Shown: positions 25,282 to 34,293, numbered from the stretch's first letter. The stretch: 64,000 nt of DNA from Clostridia bacterium (GCA_017468115.1 JAFUJS010000015.1:18867-82866); one strand, 5' to 3'. A program made the numbers and translations. The notes: a model not told the origin generated them from the letters alone.

Positions 25282-27186
25282 TCATGAAAGAAGCAGGTTA
25301 AAATAGTAAATTGGGATTGCGCTCCAGCCGTGGCAAAGGCTTCCTGCTCCGTCGAAGGCATCCTTGCCGTCTTGGGTTTCCCAAACTGTGCCTGTTTCTA
25401 TCATAGGAGTATATGCTTTTTCCAGCTCCCCTAGTATGTAGCACTTGTATTTTTCCTTGTCCGTCTTAATCAGCGCATCATACTTGAAGCACTTTGTGGA
25501 AAGAGAGGACGGGGTAAGTGTATTTTCTGTAAGCACCCTGCAAATCTTTTCAGCCTCATCTCCAACAGAAACGCCAAAAGCAACAGCCATAGAGTTTAAC
25601 AGCTCCGTGTATAGGGGCTTTTGCCCTGCAAGATGCCAAAGACCCTTCTCCTTGTCAAAAAAGCGCTCCTTTAGCTTTTCCTTGATAACCGCTTGCGTGC
25701 TCTCGTAGCCAAAGCTAATACCGCAAAGACTACATAGCTCCTCAAAGGAATCAAGCGCCATTACAGTAAGCACAGAAAGCATAGGGTCAGCATTACCATC
25801 CTCACTTGTAAGGAGTGAGCCCTCGTTGCCCTCGCTCCAATCGTAAAAGTTCCAACAGCTCTCCCCCTCAAAGCGACAAACAAGTCCGCCCTTCATATTG
25901 CCAAGAAAGGCACCAAGTATTTCACGCAGCTTGAGTTGTACCTCTATAGCAAGACTCTTGTCCCCCGAATATTTGGTATATTCAAGCACGGACAAAATGT
26001 AGTAAAGGGAAAACGACGGTATAGCAAGCTCCGTTCCGGATGGAAAGCAGATGGACAAAAGCCCATCCTCTCGTCTGTCCTTGCTCATAAGAAGCAGGTT
26101 AGACCTAGCATAAGGGTAGTTTCCGCCCTCGAAGCCATAGTAGCCGCAAAGCATCTGATTGCGTGAGTCAAAGGCGTATAGGCATTGCTCTCTCCAAGGG
26201 CAATCAACATAGTGCTCCATCATACAAAGCTCAAGGGTATTTTGGCACACCTCGTATATTTTCCTGTGTAGCTCACTCTCAAAAACGGGAGTTATTCTTT
26301 TTACCTCATACACCTGTGGAATGATGCCGATTTTTTCTATGTTTACCTGACCCTGTGTCTGAATTTCCAAATATCTACAGGCAAAGCGCAGCATATAAGA
26401 GGTATGCTTGTTTTCCCCGGCTGATGCCTTGTACTCAATGCTAAAATCCCTGTCGCCCATTATTCTTGTTATTCGTCCGTTTGTCAGATGCTCTCCGTAG
26501 GCAACCACAATTTCGCAAGGCTCCTTAGCTGTAAGCTCAAGGTGCAAAAGTCCCACATATTCCTTGCCTAGGTCGTAAACCAAATAGCCCTGTCCCTGAC
26601 CTATTTCCTTAGCAGGCGCAAGTTCCTTAAGAGTATGCTTGGGTATGGGACGAGGGTAAAATGCGCAATTCTTTTCAACAACCGTTGCATTTTCAAAGCC
26701 AAAAAGCTGACCCTGTGTCCATAAATTCTCTTTTGTAGAGTCATAGCCGTAGGAAAAGCCAAGCTGAGAGGAGATTTTTTTACATCGACCGCTTGCATAT
26801 GAAGCGCTTTGTCTTACCAGCGTGTCTTTGCCGCTTGCAAGGGTAAGCGCCCTGTTTTCCAAAACCTGAAAAATAAGCCCTGCCTTGTATTTTTTATATC
26901 TTTGAAAATCCACACCCGTGTGGTGGCAAAGCACGGCAAAATGGTTTTTGCCCACAGTCAGATAGGGGGAAATATCTATTTCGTCATAAACCTTGTAATG
27001 CTCAAAATCTCCATACTGACCGCTTGATACATATTTGCCGTTTATAAATAGGGTATAATCCCCATCACAGCTGATTTGACATATAGCCACCCCGCCCCTG
27101 TATTCTAAGGTAGAGTAGGCATTTATATATTGGTCGGGGGAGTCAGACCCCAGCCAAATAAAGCTGGCATTTTCAAATATAGACAT
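25282..27186 (-). CDS. GH78-like alpha-L-rhamnosidase
   Basis: 634 residues, no signal peptide, so intracellular. The N-terminal 150 residues are a beta-sandwich of the rhamnosidase type (LFINGKYVSSGQ, YKVYDEIDISPYL). The (alpha/alpha)6 catalytic domain starts near 290. The motif DCPWREQ at about 325-331 matches the DCP.RE element that holds the catalytic acid of GH78. Family members release L-rhamnose from glycosides or pectin fragments. It is shorter than typical 900-residue enzymes. A single-gene unit; no sugar transporter next to it. Confidence 0.78.
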   Translation of the reverse strand: MSIFENASFIWLGSDSPDQYINAYSTLEYRGGVAICQISCDGDYTLFINGKYVSSGQYGDFEHYKVYDEIDISPYLTVGKNHFAVLCHHTGVDFQRYKKYKAGLIFQVLENRALTLASGKDTLVRQSASYASGRCKKISSQLGFSYGYDSTKENLWTQGQLFGFENATVVEKNCAFYPRPIPKHTLKELAPAKEIGQGQGYLVYDLGKEYVGLLHLELTAKEPCEIVVAYGEHLTNGRITRIMGDRDFSIEYKASAGENKHTSYMLRFACRYLEIQTQGQVNIEKIGIIPQVYEVKRITPVFESELHRKIYEVCQNTLELCMMEHYVDCPWREQCLYAFDSRNQMLCGYYGFEGGNYPYARSNLLLMSKDRREDGLLSICFPSGTELAIPSFSLYYILSVLEYTKYSGDKSLAIEVQLKLREILGAFLGNMKGGLVCRFEGESCWNFYDWSEGNEGSLLTSEDGNADPMLSVLTVMALDSFEELCSLCGISFGYESTQAVIKEKLKERFFDKEKGLWHLAGQKPLYTELLNSMAVAFGVSVGDEAEKICRVLTENTLTPSSLSTKCFKYDALIKTDKEKYKCYILGELEKAYTPMIETGTVWETQDGKDAFDGAGSLCHGWSAIPIYYFNLLLS

Positions 27187-27232
27187 TTTATCACCGTCCT
27201 TCCTTGTTAGTTTACCATAATTTGCAGCACTT

Positions 27233-27267
27233 GTAAATAAAAAAAGAGGTCAAACGACCTCTTTTTT
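27233..27267 (-). terminator. Terminator of the NSS transporter gene
   Basis: On the minus strand AAAAAGAGGTC pairs with GACCTCTTTTTT directly after the stop codon at 27266-27268. Confidence 0.75.
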
Positions 27268-28657
27268 ATCCTATAAATGGGGAGACAATTCCGTAAACAA
27301 GAATTATACCGATAATGATTGGAAGAATGTATGCAAAATATACCCTCATCCAATTCTTAACCTTAAGACCCTTGCCCTGGTTTGCCTCGTTCTTGAAGTT
27401 CTCAAAGCCCCAGCCAATCTTGTGGTTACAGTAAAGCACAACGGCAAGCGAGCCAAGCGGCAAGAGAATATTGCTGACAATGTAGTCCTCAAGGTCCAAA
27501 ATGCCTGTGCCGGCACCGAGAGGCTCAAAGCCCGCCCAAAGGTTAAAGCCAAGCACACAAGGAATTGAAAGGACGAAAAGACCAACACCGCAAATAAGGG
27601 CGGCAACCCATTTTTTCAGGTGGAAAAGCTCCTGTACGCAGGAAATAATGTTTTGAAAAACCGCAAAGATTGTAGAGATTGCGGCAAACGCCATAAACAG
27701 GAAGAAGAGTGAGCCCCAAATCCTGCCACCCGGCATATTTGCAAAAACAGTCGGAAGCGTTACAAAAATAAGGTTAGGTCCGTTGTCCGGCTTAATTCCA
27801 TAGGTAAAGCAGGCAGGGAAGATAATAAGTCCCGCTGTGATTGCCACAAAGGTGTCAAGAATTGTAATGTTAACGCTTTCGCCAAGAAGAGAGCGCTTTT
27901 TGTCAATAAAGCTGCCGAAGATAGCCATTGAGCCAATGCCAAGGCTAAGTGTGAAAAATGCTTGGTTCATTGCCGCAACGATTACATTGTGCAGCCCTGC
28001 CTTCTCAATATTTTCAATGCTTGGGAGCAGGTAGAACTTAAGACCCTCGCCGGCACCCGGCAATGTAAAGCTGTGAATTGCCAAAACGATAATGAGCACA
28101 AGCAACGCAGTCATCATAACGTTTGTAACCTTTTCAAGACCCTTACTGATGTCAAAGGCGCAAACAAGGCTGCCAAGCAAAACAACTATTCCCATAAACA
28201 GAATAAGCATACCCGGGTTAGATAGCATACCGCTGAAGATAGCACCGGATGCCTCAGGTGTGGTAGCGCTATCAAGTGTGCCGTTTACCGAGTAAACAAA
28301 GTATTGTAGCATCCAGCCTGTTACCGAGGTGTAAAACATCATAAGCATAATATTTGCAATAAGAGCGCCAAAGCCGTGGGCGCGCCAAGCAGGCTTATTT
28401 GGCGTAAGCACCTGATGCATTTTTACAGGGCTGGCACCTGCGCCACGACCCATTGAAAACTCCATTGTCATAACGGGAATACCCAAAATAACAAGGAATA
28501 CAAGATAAATCAAAACGAAAATGCCGCCGCCATACTGACCGGTAATATAAGGGAATTTCCACACATTACCAACGCCAATTGCACAGCCGGCACTCAAAAG
28601 AATAAAGCCAATACGGCTGCCAAGCCTTTCTCTTGGCTGATTGTTTGAATTGTCCAT
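27266..28657 (-). CDS. Sodium:neurotransmitter symporter (NSS/SNF) family transporter
   Basis: 463 residues from ATG 28657 (AAAGGA upstream). An in-frame start further up would add a non-conserved stretch. About 11-12 membrane helices. The first helix carries GFILLSAGCAIGVGNVWKFPY, the unwound sodium- and substrate-binding segment of the LeuT fold, quoted here only in part; the family contact is the motif GCAIGVGN. Bacterial members take up amino acids with Na+. Substrate not known. Confidence 0.88.
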   Translation of the reverse strand: MDNSNNQPRERLGSRIGFILLSAGCAIGVGNVWKFPYITGQYGGGIFVLIYLVFLVILGIPVMTMEFSMGRGAGASPVKMHQVLTPNKPAWRAHGFGALIANIMLMMFYTSVTGWMLQYFVYSVNGTLDSATTPEASGAIFSGMLSNPGMLILFMGIVVLLGSLVCAFDISKGLEKVTNVMMTALLVLIIVLAIHSFTLPGAGEGLKFYLLPSIENIEKAGLHNVIVAAMNQAFFTLSLGIGSMAIFGSFIDKKRSLLGESVNITILDTFVAITAGLIIFPACFTYGIKPDNGPNLIFVTLPTVFANMPGGRIWGSLFFLFMAFAAISTIFAVFQNIISCVQELFHLKKWVAALICGVGLFVLSIPCVLGFNLWAGFEPLGAGTGILDLEDYIVSNILLPLGSLAVVLYCNHKIGWGFENFKNEANQGKGLKVKNWMRVYFAYILPIIIGIILVYGIVSPFIG

Positions 28658-28726
28658 AAAAAATCCTTTTGTATTGAAAATTTTTAAATTTACTGCAACA
28701 AAACTTGAAAAAACTTTTGCTGGTAA

Positions 28727-28752
28727 AGAAAAGCGCATTTCAAAATGCGCTT
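28727..28752 (-). terminator. Terminator of the 77-residue gene
   Basis: AAGCGCATTT pairs with AAATGCGCTT, followed on the minus strand by TTTTCTTT. Confidence 0.7.
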
Positions 28753-28758
28753 AGCCTT

Positions 28759-28992
28759 TTATTTGTGGCTTTCAATCCACTCGGTTGCTGAAGCCTTAGA
28801 CATTCTCTTAATGCTTTCCTCAGGGTAAGTGGAATCAGCCCCACCGTTTGTATAAAGGAAATAGAAGCCGTCGCTGGTTACATAAAGAGTTTCCTCATAA
28901 CCGCAGGGGTCGCCATAAAATCCACCGGTAACCTTATGTACAACGCTGGAAAGCTCTGTGTCATAAGTCTTTTTGCAGATAATCTTTTTCAT
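28759..28992 (-). CDS. Small protein with conserved GDPCGYEETLY block
   Basis: 77 residues. The ATG follows AAAGGAG, and a strong promoter lies upstream. The centre reads FYGDPCGYEETLYVTSDG and seems to be the conserved core of a widespread family of short Clostridial proteins that I cannot name. No membrane segment and no toxin motif. Confidence 0.6.
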   Translation of the reverse strand: MKKIICKKTYDTELSSVVHKVTGGFYGDPCGYEETLYVTSDGFYFLYTNGGADSTYPEESIKRMSKASATEWIESHK

Positions 28993-29023
28993 AATAATTC
29001 TCCTTTTATTTACTTACACATAG

Positions 29024-29052
29024 ATAATAACATATAATAAAAGCTTTGTCAA
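29024..29052 (-). promoter_or_regulatory. Promoter of the 77-residue gene
   Basis: Minus strand TTGACA (29047-29052), 17 nt, TATTAT (29024-29029). Confidence 0.75.
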
Positions 29053-29074
29053 TTATAAATAATTGGAAGTAATA

Positions 29075-29797
29075 TCAGCCCTCAAGTGTAAGCTCTGCCT
29101 CAATATTTGTCCTGCCGTCCTCGTGAACGGAGCGCACATAATATTTTCCGTCGGTAAATGCCATATAGATTTTTAGGTTATCGCCGATTTTTGCCTCGTT
29201 AGCATAGGAAATAGCCAAGGACTTTACAAATTTACTGCCGGGCTTGGGGATGCAGTTGTAAATCATATCGGGGTAGTATGTATTGTTCATATGGCCGTTG
29301 ATATCTGTGTCTGTATATCTTACAGTATATTCGCCCACAAGGGTCATTTTCACCTCGTTCGGAATACGTACACGAAGGGGTCCTTCAAGGGTAAGAGGCT
29401 CCTCGCCCTCGTAATTTGAAAGGTCAGCCTCGCTTATCTTCAAAAGCCTTTTGTCCGTGGTGGAAACCAATGCCCAGGCAGAAAGCGCCTCGCAAAGAAG
29501 CTCCTCGTCGTTGAAGATTTGGTAGGAACGCTGTGTGGTAAAGCCACGGTTGTTGTTTCCTGCCCAGCTTTTAACTGTAATTTGCTCATATGGGTAAATA
29601 GGGCGATAGCACTCAACACGGATGCTGCTAAGAATAAGAGCCTTGCCCTCGTTCAACAGCTCCTGATAGGATGGCTTGCAATCCCTCATTTGGCGCATTG
29701 CCGTTTCCTGTAAAAACTTAAAAATATTAGAAATACCAACAACCTCACTTGCGTTTGTGTCGTGATATCTTACTTCATAATTTTCTTGCCACTTCAT
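29075..29797 (-). CDS. Acyl-ACP thioesterase
   Basis: 240 residues from ATG 29797, which has AGGAG 7 nt upstream. Two hot-dog domains are seen. The first begins YEVRYHDTNASEVVG and the second has VRYTDTDINGHMNNTYY, both typical of the FatA-type Acyl-ACP thioesterase family, which releases free fatty acids from acyl carrier protein. With the acyl-CoA synthetase at 49785 it suggests a free-fatty-acid branch. The two are far apart, so a functional link is inference. Confidence 0.88.
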   Translation of the reverse strand: MKWQENYEVRYHDTNASEVVGISNIFKFLQETAMRQMRDCKPSYQELLNEGKALILSSIRVECYRPIYPYEQITVKSWAGNNNRGFTTQRSYQIFNDEELLCEALSAWALVSTTDKRLLKISEADLSNYEGEEPLTLEGPLRVRIPNEVKMTLVGEYTVRYTDTDINGHMNNTYYPDMIYNCIPKPGSKFVKSLAISYANEAKIGDNLKIYMAFTDGKYYVRSVHEDGRTNIEAELTLEG

Positions 29798-29829
29798 ATT
29801 TTTTGCTCCTAAATTAAATTCCAAACGAT

Positions 29830-29858
29830 ATTTTAACATTTTTTATCTTATATTTCAA
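29830..29858 (-). promoter_or_regulatory. Promoter of the thioesterase gene
   Basis: Minus strand TTGAAA (29853-29858), 17 nt, TAAAAT (29830-29835). Confidence 0.65.
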
Positions 29859-29876
29859 GTATAAACTTTAGATAAA

Positions 29877-29908
29877 CAAAAAAGCCACCTCAAGCTGAGG
29901 TGGCTTTG
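29877..29908 (-). terminator. Terminator of mazF
   Basis: AAAGCCACCTCA pairs with TGAGGTGGCTTT around a CTT-like loop. Located immediately after the mazF stop. Confidence 0.75.
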
Positions 29909-29911
29909 TAA

Positions 29912-30316
29912 TTAGCCCAGCACCTGCTCCACAGCTCCGGTGCCTGTTGCCTGGGGGTACGTTGGCAAAGCCCCGAGCCCAAAGGAAACGGAAATTGCGC
30001 TGTTAACCTGGGACATGGTAGAATCGTCAAGATGCCCCATGCGCTCCTTCAAGCGCGCCTTGTCAATAGTTCTGATTTGTTCAAGCAAAATAACAGAGTC
30101 CTTAAGTAAACCCACATCCTTAGCCATAACATCAATATGTGTAGGTAGCTTTGCTTTAGACATTTTACTTGTTATGGCAGCGGCAATAACTGTGGGACTG
30201 TATCTGTTGCCCACATCGTTTTGAACAATCAAAACAGGACGTAGCCCACCCTGCTCGGAGCCGACCACAGGGCTCAGGTCTGCATAAAAAATATCTCCAC
30301 GCCTTATATTATTCAA
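29912..30316 (-). CDS. MazF/PemK-family endoribonuclease
   Basis: 134 residues. Family features are present: [20 protein letters not shown] at the start, [18 protein letters not shown] and the [10 protein letters not shown] strand. It matches the Firmicutes EndoA/MazF family, which cuts mRNA at short motifs. The C-terminal extension of about 18 residues (after SFGLGALP) is unusual. No antitoxin gene of MazE type lies upstream; the region to the divergent gene is non-coding. It could use an unlinked antitoxin or be regulated only at its promoter. Confidence 0.85.
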   Translation of the reverse strand: MNNIRRGDIFYADLSPVVGSEQGGLRPVLIVQNDVGNRYSPTVIAAAITSKMSKAKLPTHIDVMAKDVGLLKDSVILLEQIRTIDKARLKERMGHLDDSTMSQVNSAISVSFGLGALPTYPQATGTGAVEQVLG

Positions 30317-30337
30317 AATTTATCACTCCTAAAATGA

Positions 30338-30357
30338 ATTAGCAAAAATATGCTAAT
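30338..30357. promoter_or_regulatory. Inverted repeat upstream of mazF
   Basis: ATTAGCA-N6-TGCTAAT, perfect 7-bp arms, about 22 bp before the mazF start. A TTGACA on the minus strand (30366-30371) lies just upstream with a poor -10, so the repeat would cover the promoter. No regulator is known. Confidence 0.45.
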
Positions 30358-30531
30358 GCTATTATTGTCAAAAAGCTCCCTTGCTAATCATAATATGCCA
30401 AAAATTAAAAAAGGGCAGGGGAGTCTCTCTGTTCAAAAATGAAAATTTTGTAAATTTTTTAAGAAAATTGAAACCTTTTTGGAAAAAATTGCGTCTATAT
30501 ATATGAAAGTAAATGCCTAACCTGTGTCAGC

Positions 30532-30560
30532 TTGACGTAGTATTGGATATGTGATAAAAT
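30532..30560 (+). promoter_or_regulatory. Promoter of the lipoprotein gene at 30577
   Basis: TTGACG (30532-30537), 17 nt, TAAAAT (30555-30560) with an extended TGA. Confidence 0.7.
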
Positions 30561-30576
30561 AAGAGGGGTGATGTAT

Positions 30577-31077
30577 ATGTATAAAAGACTAATATGTATT
30601 TTTACCATTCTGGTGCTAATTGCCGTTTTATTTGTGGGCTGTGGGTCAAGCGGTGAGCTGGCACTCATTTCAGATGAAAACGGAATTACAATAAGGATTG
30701 ATAACAAAGAAATCAAGGACGCAAACGCAAGCATAGATGCTGACAGCTGTCAGCTATCACTTGTTAAGGTGTTGGTAGCTCTAGGCACACAAGTAAGCTG
30801 GGAAAACGACTGGCTAGCATGTATTAAAATTTCAGACCGACAATATGAGCTAAACCTAAAAGATAAAACATATCAAGAAAGCGGAACAACCAATAATTTT
30901 CTGATACCTGCGCCCGGTAGTACGCCGACAACATTTTGTTGTGAACCTGTAGAAAAAGACATAGTTCTTGATAGCACGACCCTCAGGTATACACTAGAGT
31001 GGACAGGCATTACAGGCTACAGAATTTCTGCCGATTCAGAAGCCCAATTAATAACAGTATCAAAAGCAGACCTTTAG
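30577..31077 (+). CDS. Lipoprotein with copper amine oxidase N-domain-like fold
   Basis: 166 residues from ATG 30577, chosen because AGAGGGG is 8 nt upstream. A GTG/ATG start 6-9 nt earlier is possible. The signal ends in the lipobox FVGC, so the mature chain is membrane-anchored from Cys23. The remainder resembles the copper amine oxidase N-terminal (stalk) domain: repeated 'I.I.NKEI' and 'VKVLVALGTQVSWENDWL' elements. Often surface proteins. It opens the 30.5-36 kb accessory stretch. Confidence 0.7.
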   Translation: MYKRLICIFTILVLIAVLFVGCGSSGELALISDENGITIRIDNKEIKDANASIDADSCQLSLVKVLVALGTQVSWENDWLACIKISDRQYELNLKDKTYQESGTTNNFLIPAPGSTPTTFCCEPVEKDIVLDSTTLRYTLEWTGITGYRISADSEAQLITVSKADL

Positions 31078-31088
31078 TAGGTGAGTAT

Positions 31089-31538
31089 ATGAACAGAGAA
31101 GAAATAATTAAAATGATAGACTACAGCTCGTCAAAGGACGTGCAAAACGAGGGTGTCAGGTTGGCATTGCAGGAAGAGGATTTAGATTTTGTAATGTACC
31201 ATTCCTTTAATCAGATATACGCAGATAACTGTGTTAAAATTTTTACATCTTTACCATATGATAAGTGCCAAAGATACTTTGATGATTTGTTTTCGTGGAT
31301 TGAAGACTTGAACAGGACCGGTGCGCAAGAAATATTGGAGTATTTGTCTAAGGCACCCGCAGAACGAATATTTAAGAGCTTTGGTGTGGCATTGGAAGCG
31401 TCAATTAAAAGAAAAAGCCGGTCAATGATGTATGGCTTACTATTAATTCTTAGAGAGAACAATCAATTAGAAGTACTTGTCAAAAACAATAATAAGCTGG
31501 CTATATATTTGTCTGAAATAAAAAAAGAGACATTATAG
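31089..31538 (+). CDS. Helical protein, possible immunity protein
   Basis: 149 residues from ATG 31089, after GGTGAG. Entirely helical and charged with no membrane segment, arranged like HEAT-type repeats. I recognise no named family. It lies in a run of small genes that end at an Rhs tip fragment, a place where toxin immunity genes often gather, so immunity is plausible but unproven. Confidence 0.55.
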   Translation: MNREEIIKMIDYSSSKDVQNEGVRLALQEEDLDFVMYHSFNQIYADNCVKIFTSLPYDKCQRYFDDLFSWIEDLNRTGAQEILEYLSKAPAERIFKSFGVALEASIKRKSRSMMYGLLLILRENNQLEVLVKNNNKLAIYLSEIKKETL

Positions 31539-31589
31539 CAAGGGAAGACAAGGAATCGTATCGTCGATCAAGATGCCAAGGAGGAGATA

Positions 31590-32324
31590 ATGCAAATTTA
31601 CAAGTTTTATAAATTTCATCGAGACAATGATGGGACTCTCATAAAATGTGATATAGCTGGCGAAGAATATAAGCATTTAATAGAGACGTGCGCTAAATAT
31701 TCGTCTGTTTTGTCACTATGCTATTACGGAAACGGTGCTCCGCTGAAAAATAAATTAAAAAGATTTGAAACAATGATGCCGGCGAATATTTCTTTTGTTG
31801 AATATCATAACCACGGCGGAAAGCTTGTGTATTACAACATATGCCCGGAGCTGTGCGAGGCGTTGATTTCTTCGGCAAACGGTATGTTTGACGCTTGGGT
31901 GCAAAATTGGCAAATTGAAGGACCTGACAATTTAACCTTTTATAGAGAAGATGGAAGCGTTTTTCTGAACACAGTAACTCACGATTGTGTAATAACCTTA
32001 AGACCGAGAGATGATGAGAATATAGAAGATATTATTTCAAGGGGGCGCTGGTTAACGCACGACAATGATAACAAATCATACAAGATAGATTATTTGACAA
32101 ACTGTGTCCCTGACGAAAAAACTGCCACAGCCATAGCAAAGTCAATTTTCAAAGGCATAAAATATCCATACAAAAGAGAATTGAAATGGGCAGAAACAAA
32201 ATACGATTCGATATCTAACAAATGGGTTGTAATATTTGCAAGACGAGATTTTGCATACTCGATTTGCAAAATCATAATTGACAAAGAAACTGCCTATACG
32301 GAAATTCGATACGAGACAGTTTGA
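31590..32324 (+). CDS. Hypothetical protein with C-terminal half like some immunity proteins
   Basis: 244 residues, ATG after AAGGAGGAG, soluble. The C-terminal 80 residues (DEKTATAIAKSIFKGI, then a strand pair ending ICKIIIDKETAYTEI) look like the NTF2-fold immunity proteins that occur beside polymorphic toxins. This is similarity by eye. The N-terminal 150 residues match nothing I know. Confidence 0.5.
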   Translation: MQIYKFYKFHRDNDGTLIKCDIAGEEYKHLIETCAKYSSVLSLCYYGNGAPLKNKLKRFETMMPANISFVEYHNHGGKLVYYNICPELCEALISSANGMFDAWVQNWQIEGPDNLTFYREDGSVFLNTVTHDCVITLRPRDDENIEDIISRGRWLTHDNDNKSYKIDYLTNCVPDEKTATAIAKSIFKGIKYPYKRELKWAETKYDSISNKWVVIFARRDFAYSICKIIIDKETAYTEIRYETV

Positions 32325-32381
32325 TAGAAGCGAAGACAGGGCACAGCCCCTGACCATACCGCTTTGACAAAGGAGTAAAAT

Positions 32382-32795
32382 ATGAAGAAATTTATATTGT
32401 CAATTTTTATTGTTAGTATGCTTTTTTGTTGTTCTTGCGGACTGCTTGGAAATCAAGAATACAATTGCGACCTTGCAGAGGTTAAGTCTATTCAAATTGT
32501 TAGTCTTGACAAATATATCGAGGGCGAATACCGATACGAATATACCATTCTTTCTCAGATAACAGATACAGAGGCCTTTGTGGGTCGGTTGAACAGCTTG
32601 CAGAGCTCTGTTAACTGGGGAGACCCTCAACAAATGGAAGAAGGCTATATTGTTATTAGAATTGATTATCATAATGGGGATTTTGATTTACTCCATTCGG
32701 GTGCGCAGTGCTTTAATCGTTCTGGCACAAATCAATATGGGTATTTCTTTTTTGATAAAGAACAGTTTAATGAGTTAATTTCCGAGTACAGATAA
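32382..32795 (+). CDS. Small lipoprotein
   Basis: 137 residues. The signal MKKFILSIFIVSMLF is followed by CCSCG, a lipobox region with several candidate lipid-bearing Cys. The rest is a small alpha/beta domain rich in Tyr. The ATG follows AAGGAG. It is preceded by a degenerate inverted repeat (32334-32356). Function unknown; a membrane-tethered immunity role is possible. Confidence 0.6.
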   Translation: MKKFILSIFIVSMLFCCSCGLLGNQEYNCDLAEVKSIQIVSLDKYIEGEYRYEYTILSQITDTEAFVGRLNSLQSSVNWGDPQQMEEGYIVIRIDYHNGDFDLLHSGAQCFNRSGTNQYGYFFFDKEQFNELISEYR

Positions 32796-32921
32796 AGACA
32801 AGTAACAGCTTTTTGCCCCCTGTCCACAGTGTCGACATAGAAGAGTTTTATCAACTAGCATTGAAGAGAATTAAAAATAAAATATGAAAACAGGGGACTG
32901 TTGTAAGGAGGGCTTTCTTAG

Positions 32922-33377
32922 ATGAATAAAATAGTAAGTGATATAAACGGCTGCCCTCAAACGGTTCGAATAAAATATAGCATAATAGATTTTGGATTTA
33001 CTGTTGTTTTTTTAATAATACATCTTGCAACATGGTTAGTAATTTTTTCACCGATTCTCAAACAGTTAGAAGAATATTTTGCTGTAATATCTTTCATTTT
33101 TATATTTGTAAGCGTGTTTGTTGTTGCAGAAATACACGGCTTAATGTTCAAGGAAGGAAGCTTGGGAAGAAAAATAACTAAAACTGAGCTGATAGATTTG
33201 AAAACGGGAAAGAAACCAAACTTTTTTAAGGTTATGCTAATGAACATAGTTGGTTATAAATTTAAAGAATGGTTTTTTCATACAAGGCTTGATCGCAGGC
33301 TGTTATGGGAAATCATACTTGGTTGCGTTACAACGGAAAAAGAAACGAGGACACGGGACGAAGACGAGCTTTCGTGA
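32922..33377 (+). CDS. RDD-like small membrane protein
   Basis: 151 residues with two long hydrophobic segments (about 22-47 and 51-71). The segment GSLGRKITKTELIDLKTG, then KPNFFKVML, follows the GxxxGKr..g..lvd..tG.kp pattern of the RDD family, with LRxR-like end. ATG after AAGGAGG. A degenerate inverted repeat precedes it (about 32885-32900). Confidence 0.6.
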   Translation: MNKIVSDINGCPQTVRIKYSIIDFGFTVVFLIIHLATWLVIFSPILKQLEEYFAVISFIFIFVSVFVVAEIHGLMFKEGSLGRKITKTELIDLKTGKKPNFFKVMLMNIVGYKFKEWFFHTRLDRRLLWEIILGCVTTEKETRTRDEDELS

Positions 33378-33394
33378 TTGAAATTATAAAAAAG

Positions 33395-33424
33395 AAAAGC
33401 GGAGACAAGGAACCGTCCCCTGTC
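33395..33424. repeat. Recurring inverted repeat between accessory genes
   Basis: GGAGACAAGGAACCGTCC...TGTCTTC is a near-palindrome. Degenerate relatives occur at about 31541-31562, 32333-32352, 32797-32817, 32886-32898 and 33870-33890, always between genes of the 31-34 kb run. Confidence 0.45.
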
Positions 33425-33539
33425 TTCATAATTAGAAGATTACACCGAGCAAATGAGAAGTACCCATATGCGACAACCCTTAAAGAGTTGCTTTAAAATT
33501 TAATGGATATATTGTCAAAGTTTAACGGAGGTTAATTTT

Positions 33540-33806
33540 GTGAGCAGACAAAACAAAGGGGAAGAATATATAAACGCCTTTCCAAAATTTAAAAAATGGA
33601 TAAACGAGTGTAGTGTTTGTCATAGAAGGGGGTATAACCCAAATATTCCTGAACAAATTACCTCGGTAGAAGGAAGCTTGGGAACTTATTATATAAAGAA
33701 ATATTTTTCTCCGCTATTCCTTGATGAAAGAGGCTTATGTGAGCAATGCTCTGCTGCTTTTAGGCGATTAGAAGATGGTTTTACATCAGATGCCGAAGAA
33801 ATCTAA
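33540..33806 (+). CDS. Small protein with two CxxC pairs
   Basis: 88 residues, GTG start, with ACGGAGG 8 nt upstream. Cys pairs in CSVCH (about residues 24-28) and CEQC (about 68-71) could bind zinc. Otherwise unrecognised. It sits in the run of small accessory genes before the Rhs fragment. Confidence 0.5.
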   Translation: MSRQNKGEEYINAFPKFKKWINECSVCHRRGYNPNIPEQITSVEGSLGTYYIKKYFSPLFLDERGLCEQCSAAFRRLEDGFTSDAEEI

Positions 33807-33841
33807 ACGCAAGGCGGAAATGTGGAAGACAAAAGTATCAA

Positions 33842-33964
33842 GGAACTAATATATGTTCAGTGTTTGCGAAGAAAGGGGAGGTCCCCTATCCATGCATTAG
33901 ACAAAACAATTTAAATCTTAGTTGGAAAGATTTGCTTGAACTAATAAAACAATTCATAGGGTAG
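33842..33964 (+). pseudogene. C-terminal remnant of an unknown gene
   Basis: One reading frame ends ...PYPCIRQNNLNLSWK and then DLLELIKQFIG before the stop at 33962-33964. It looks like a genuine protein end, but no start codon or ribosome site precedes it. An inverted repeat at 33870-33890 lies inside it. Confidence 0.35.
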
Positions 33965-33968
33965 AATA

Positions 33969-34285
33969 ATGGAGTATTGTGAATTTGTAAACAAAATAAA
34001 TTCTGGAGAAATTAAAAAATACAATTTTCTGTTTTAAATTATCCTCATTACAGAGATTGTATCATAGAACATAAAATAGATCGTCCAAAAGAAAATGTTG
34101 AAATTACAATAATAATGGTTACTCTTACAAAGGATGAAACAGAACGAATTTCATTCTACAAAAACTTAGATGAAAAATACAAATTATTTAATTTCAAAAG
34201 AAAAGGAAAATTCACATTAAAACAAATTTGGAACCATATTTCTATCAAATGTATTCAGTGGAGAGGGGATAGTGGCTTGTCCTAA
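33969..34285 (+). pseudogene. Frameshifted short gene
   Basis: ATG 33969 opens a frame that reads MEYCEFVNKINSGEIKKYNF and then stops at 34035. From 34031 a second frame continues smoothly with NYPHYRDCIIEHKIDRPKE to a stop at 34285, with coding character (basic, mixed). A single-base change near 34025-34035 would join them into one protein of about 105 residues. Degraded or in the course of loss. Confidence 0.55.
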
Positions 34286-34293
34286 AAGGTAAC

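Noticed and set aside
33305..33496. 63-codon frame overlapping the RDD-like gene end
   Set aside because: No ribosome site, and the first part overlaps the RDD-like gene in another frame. The last 22 codons could be a gene tail remnant, but the support is too thin.
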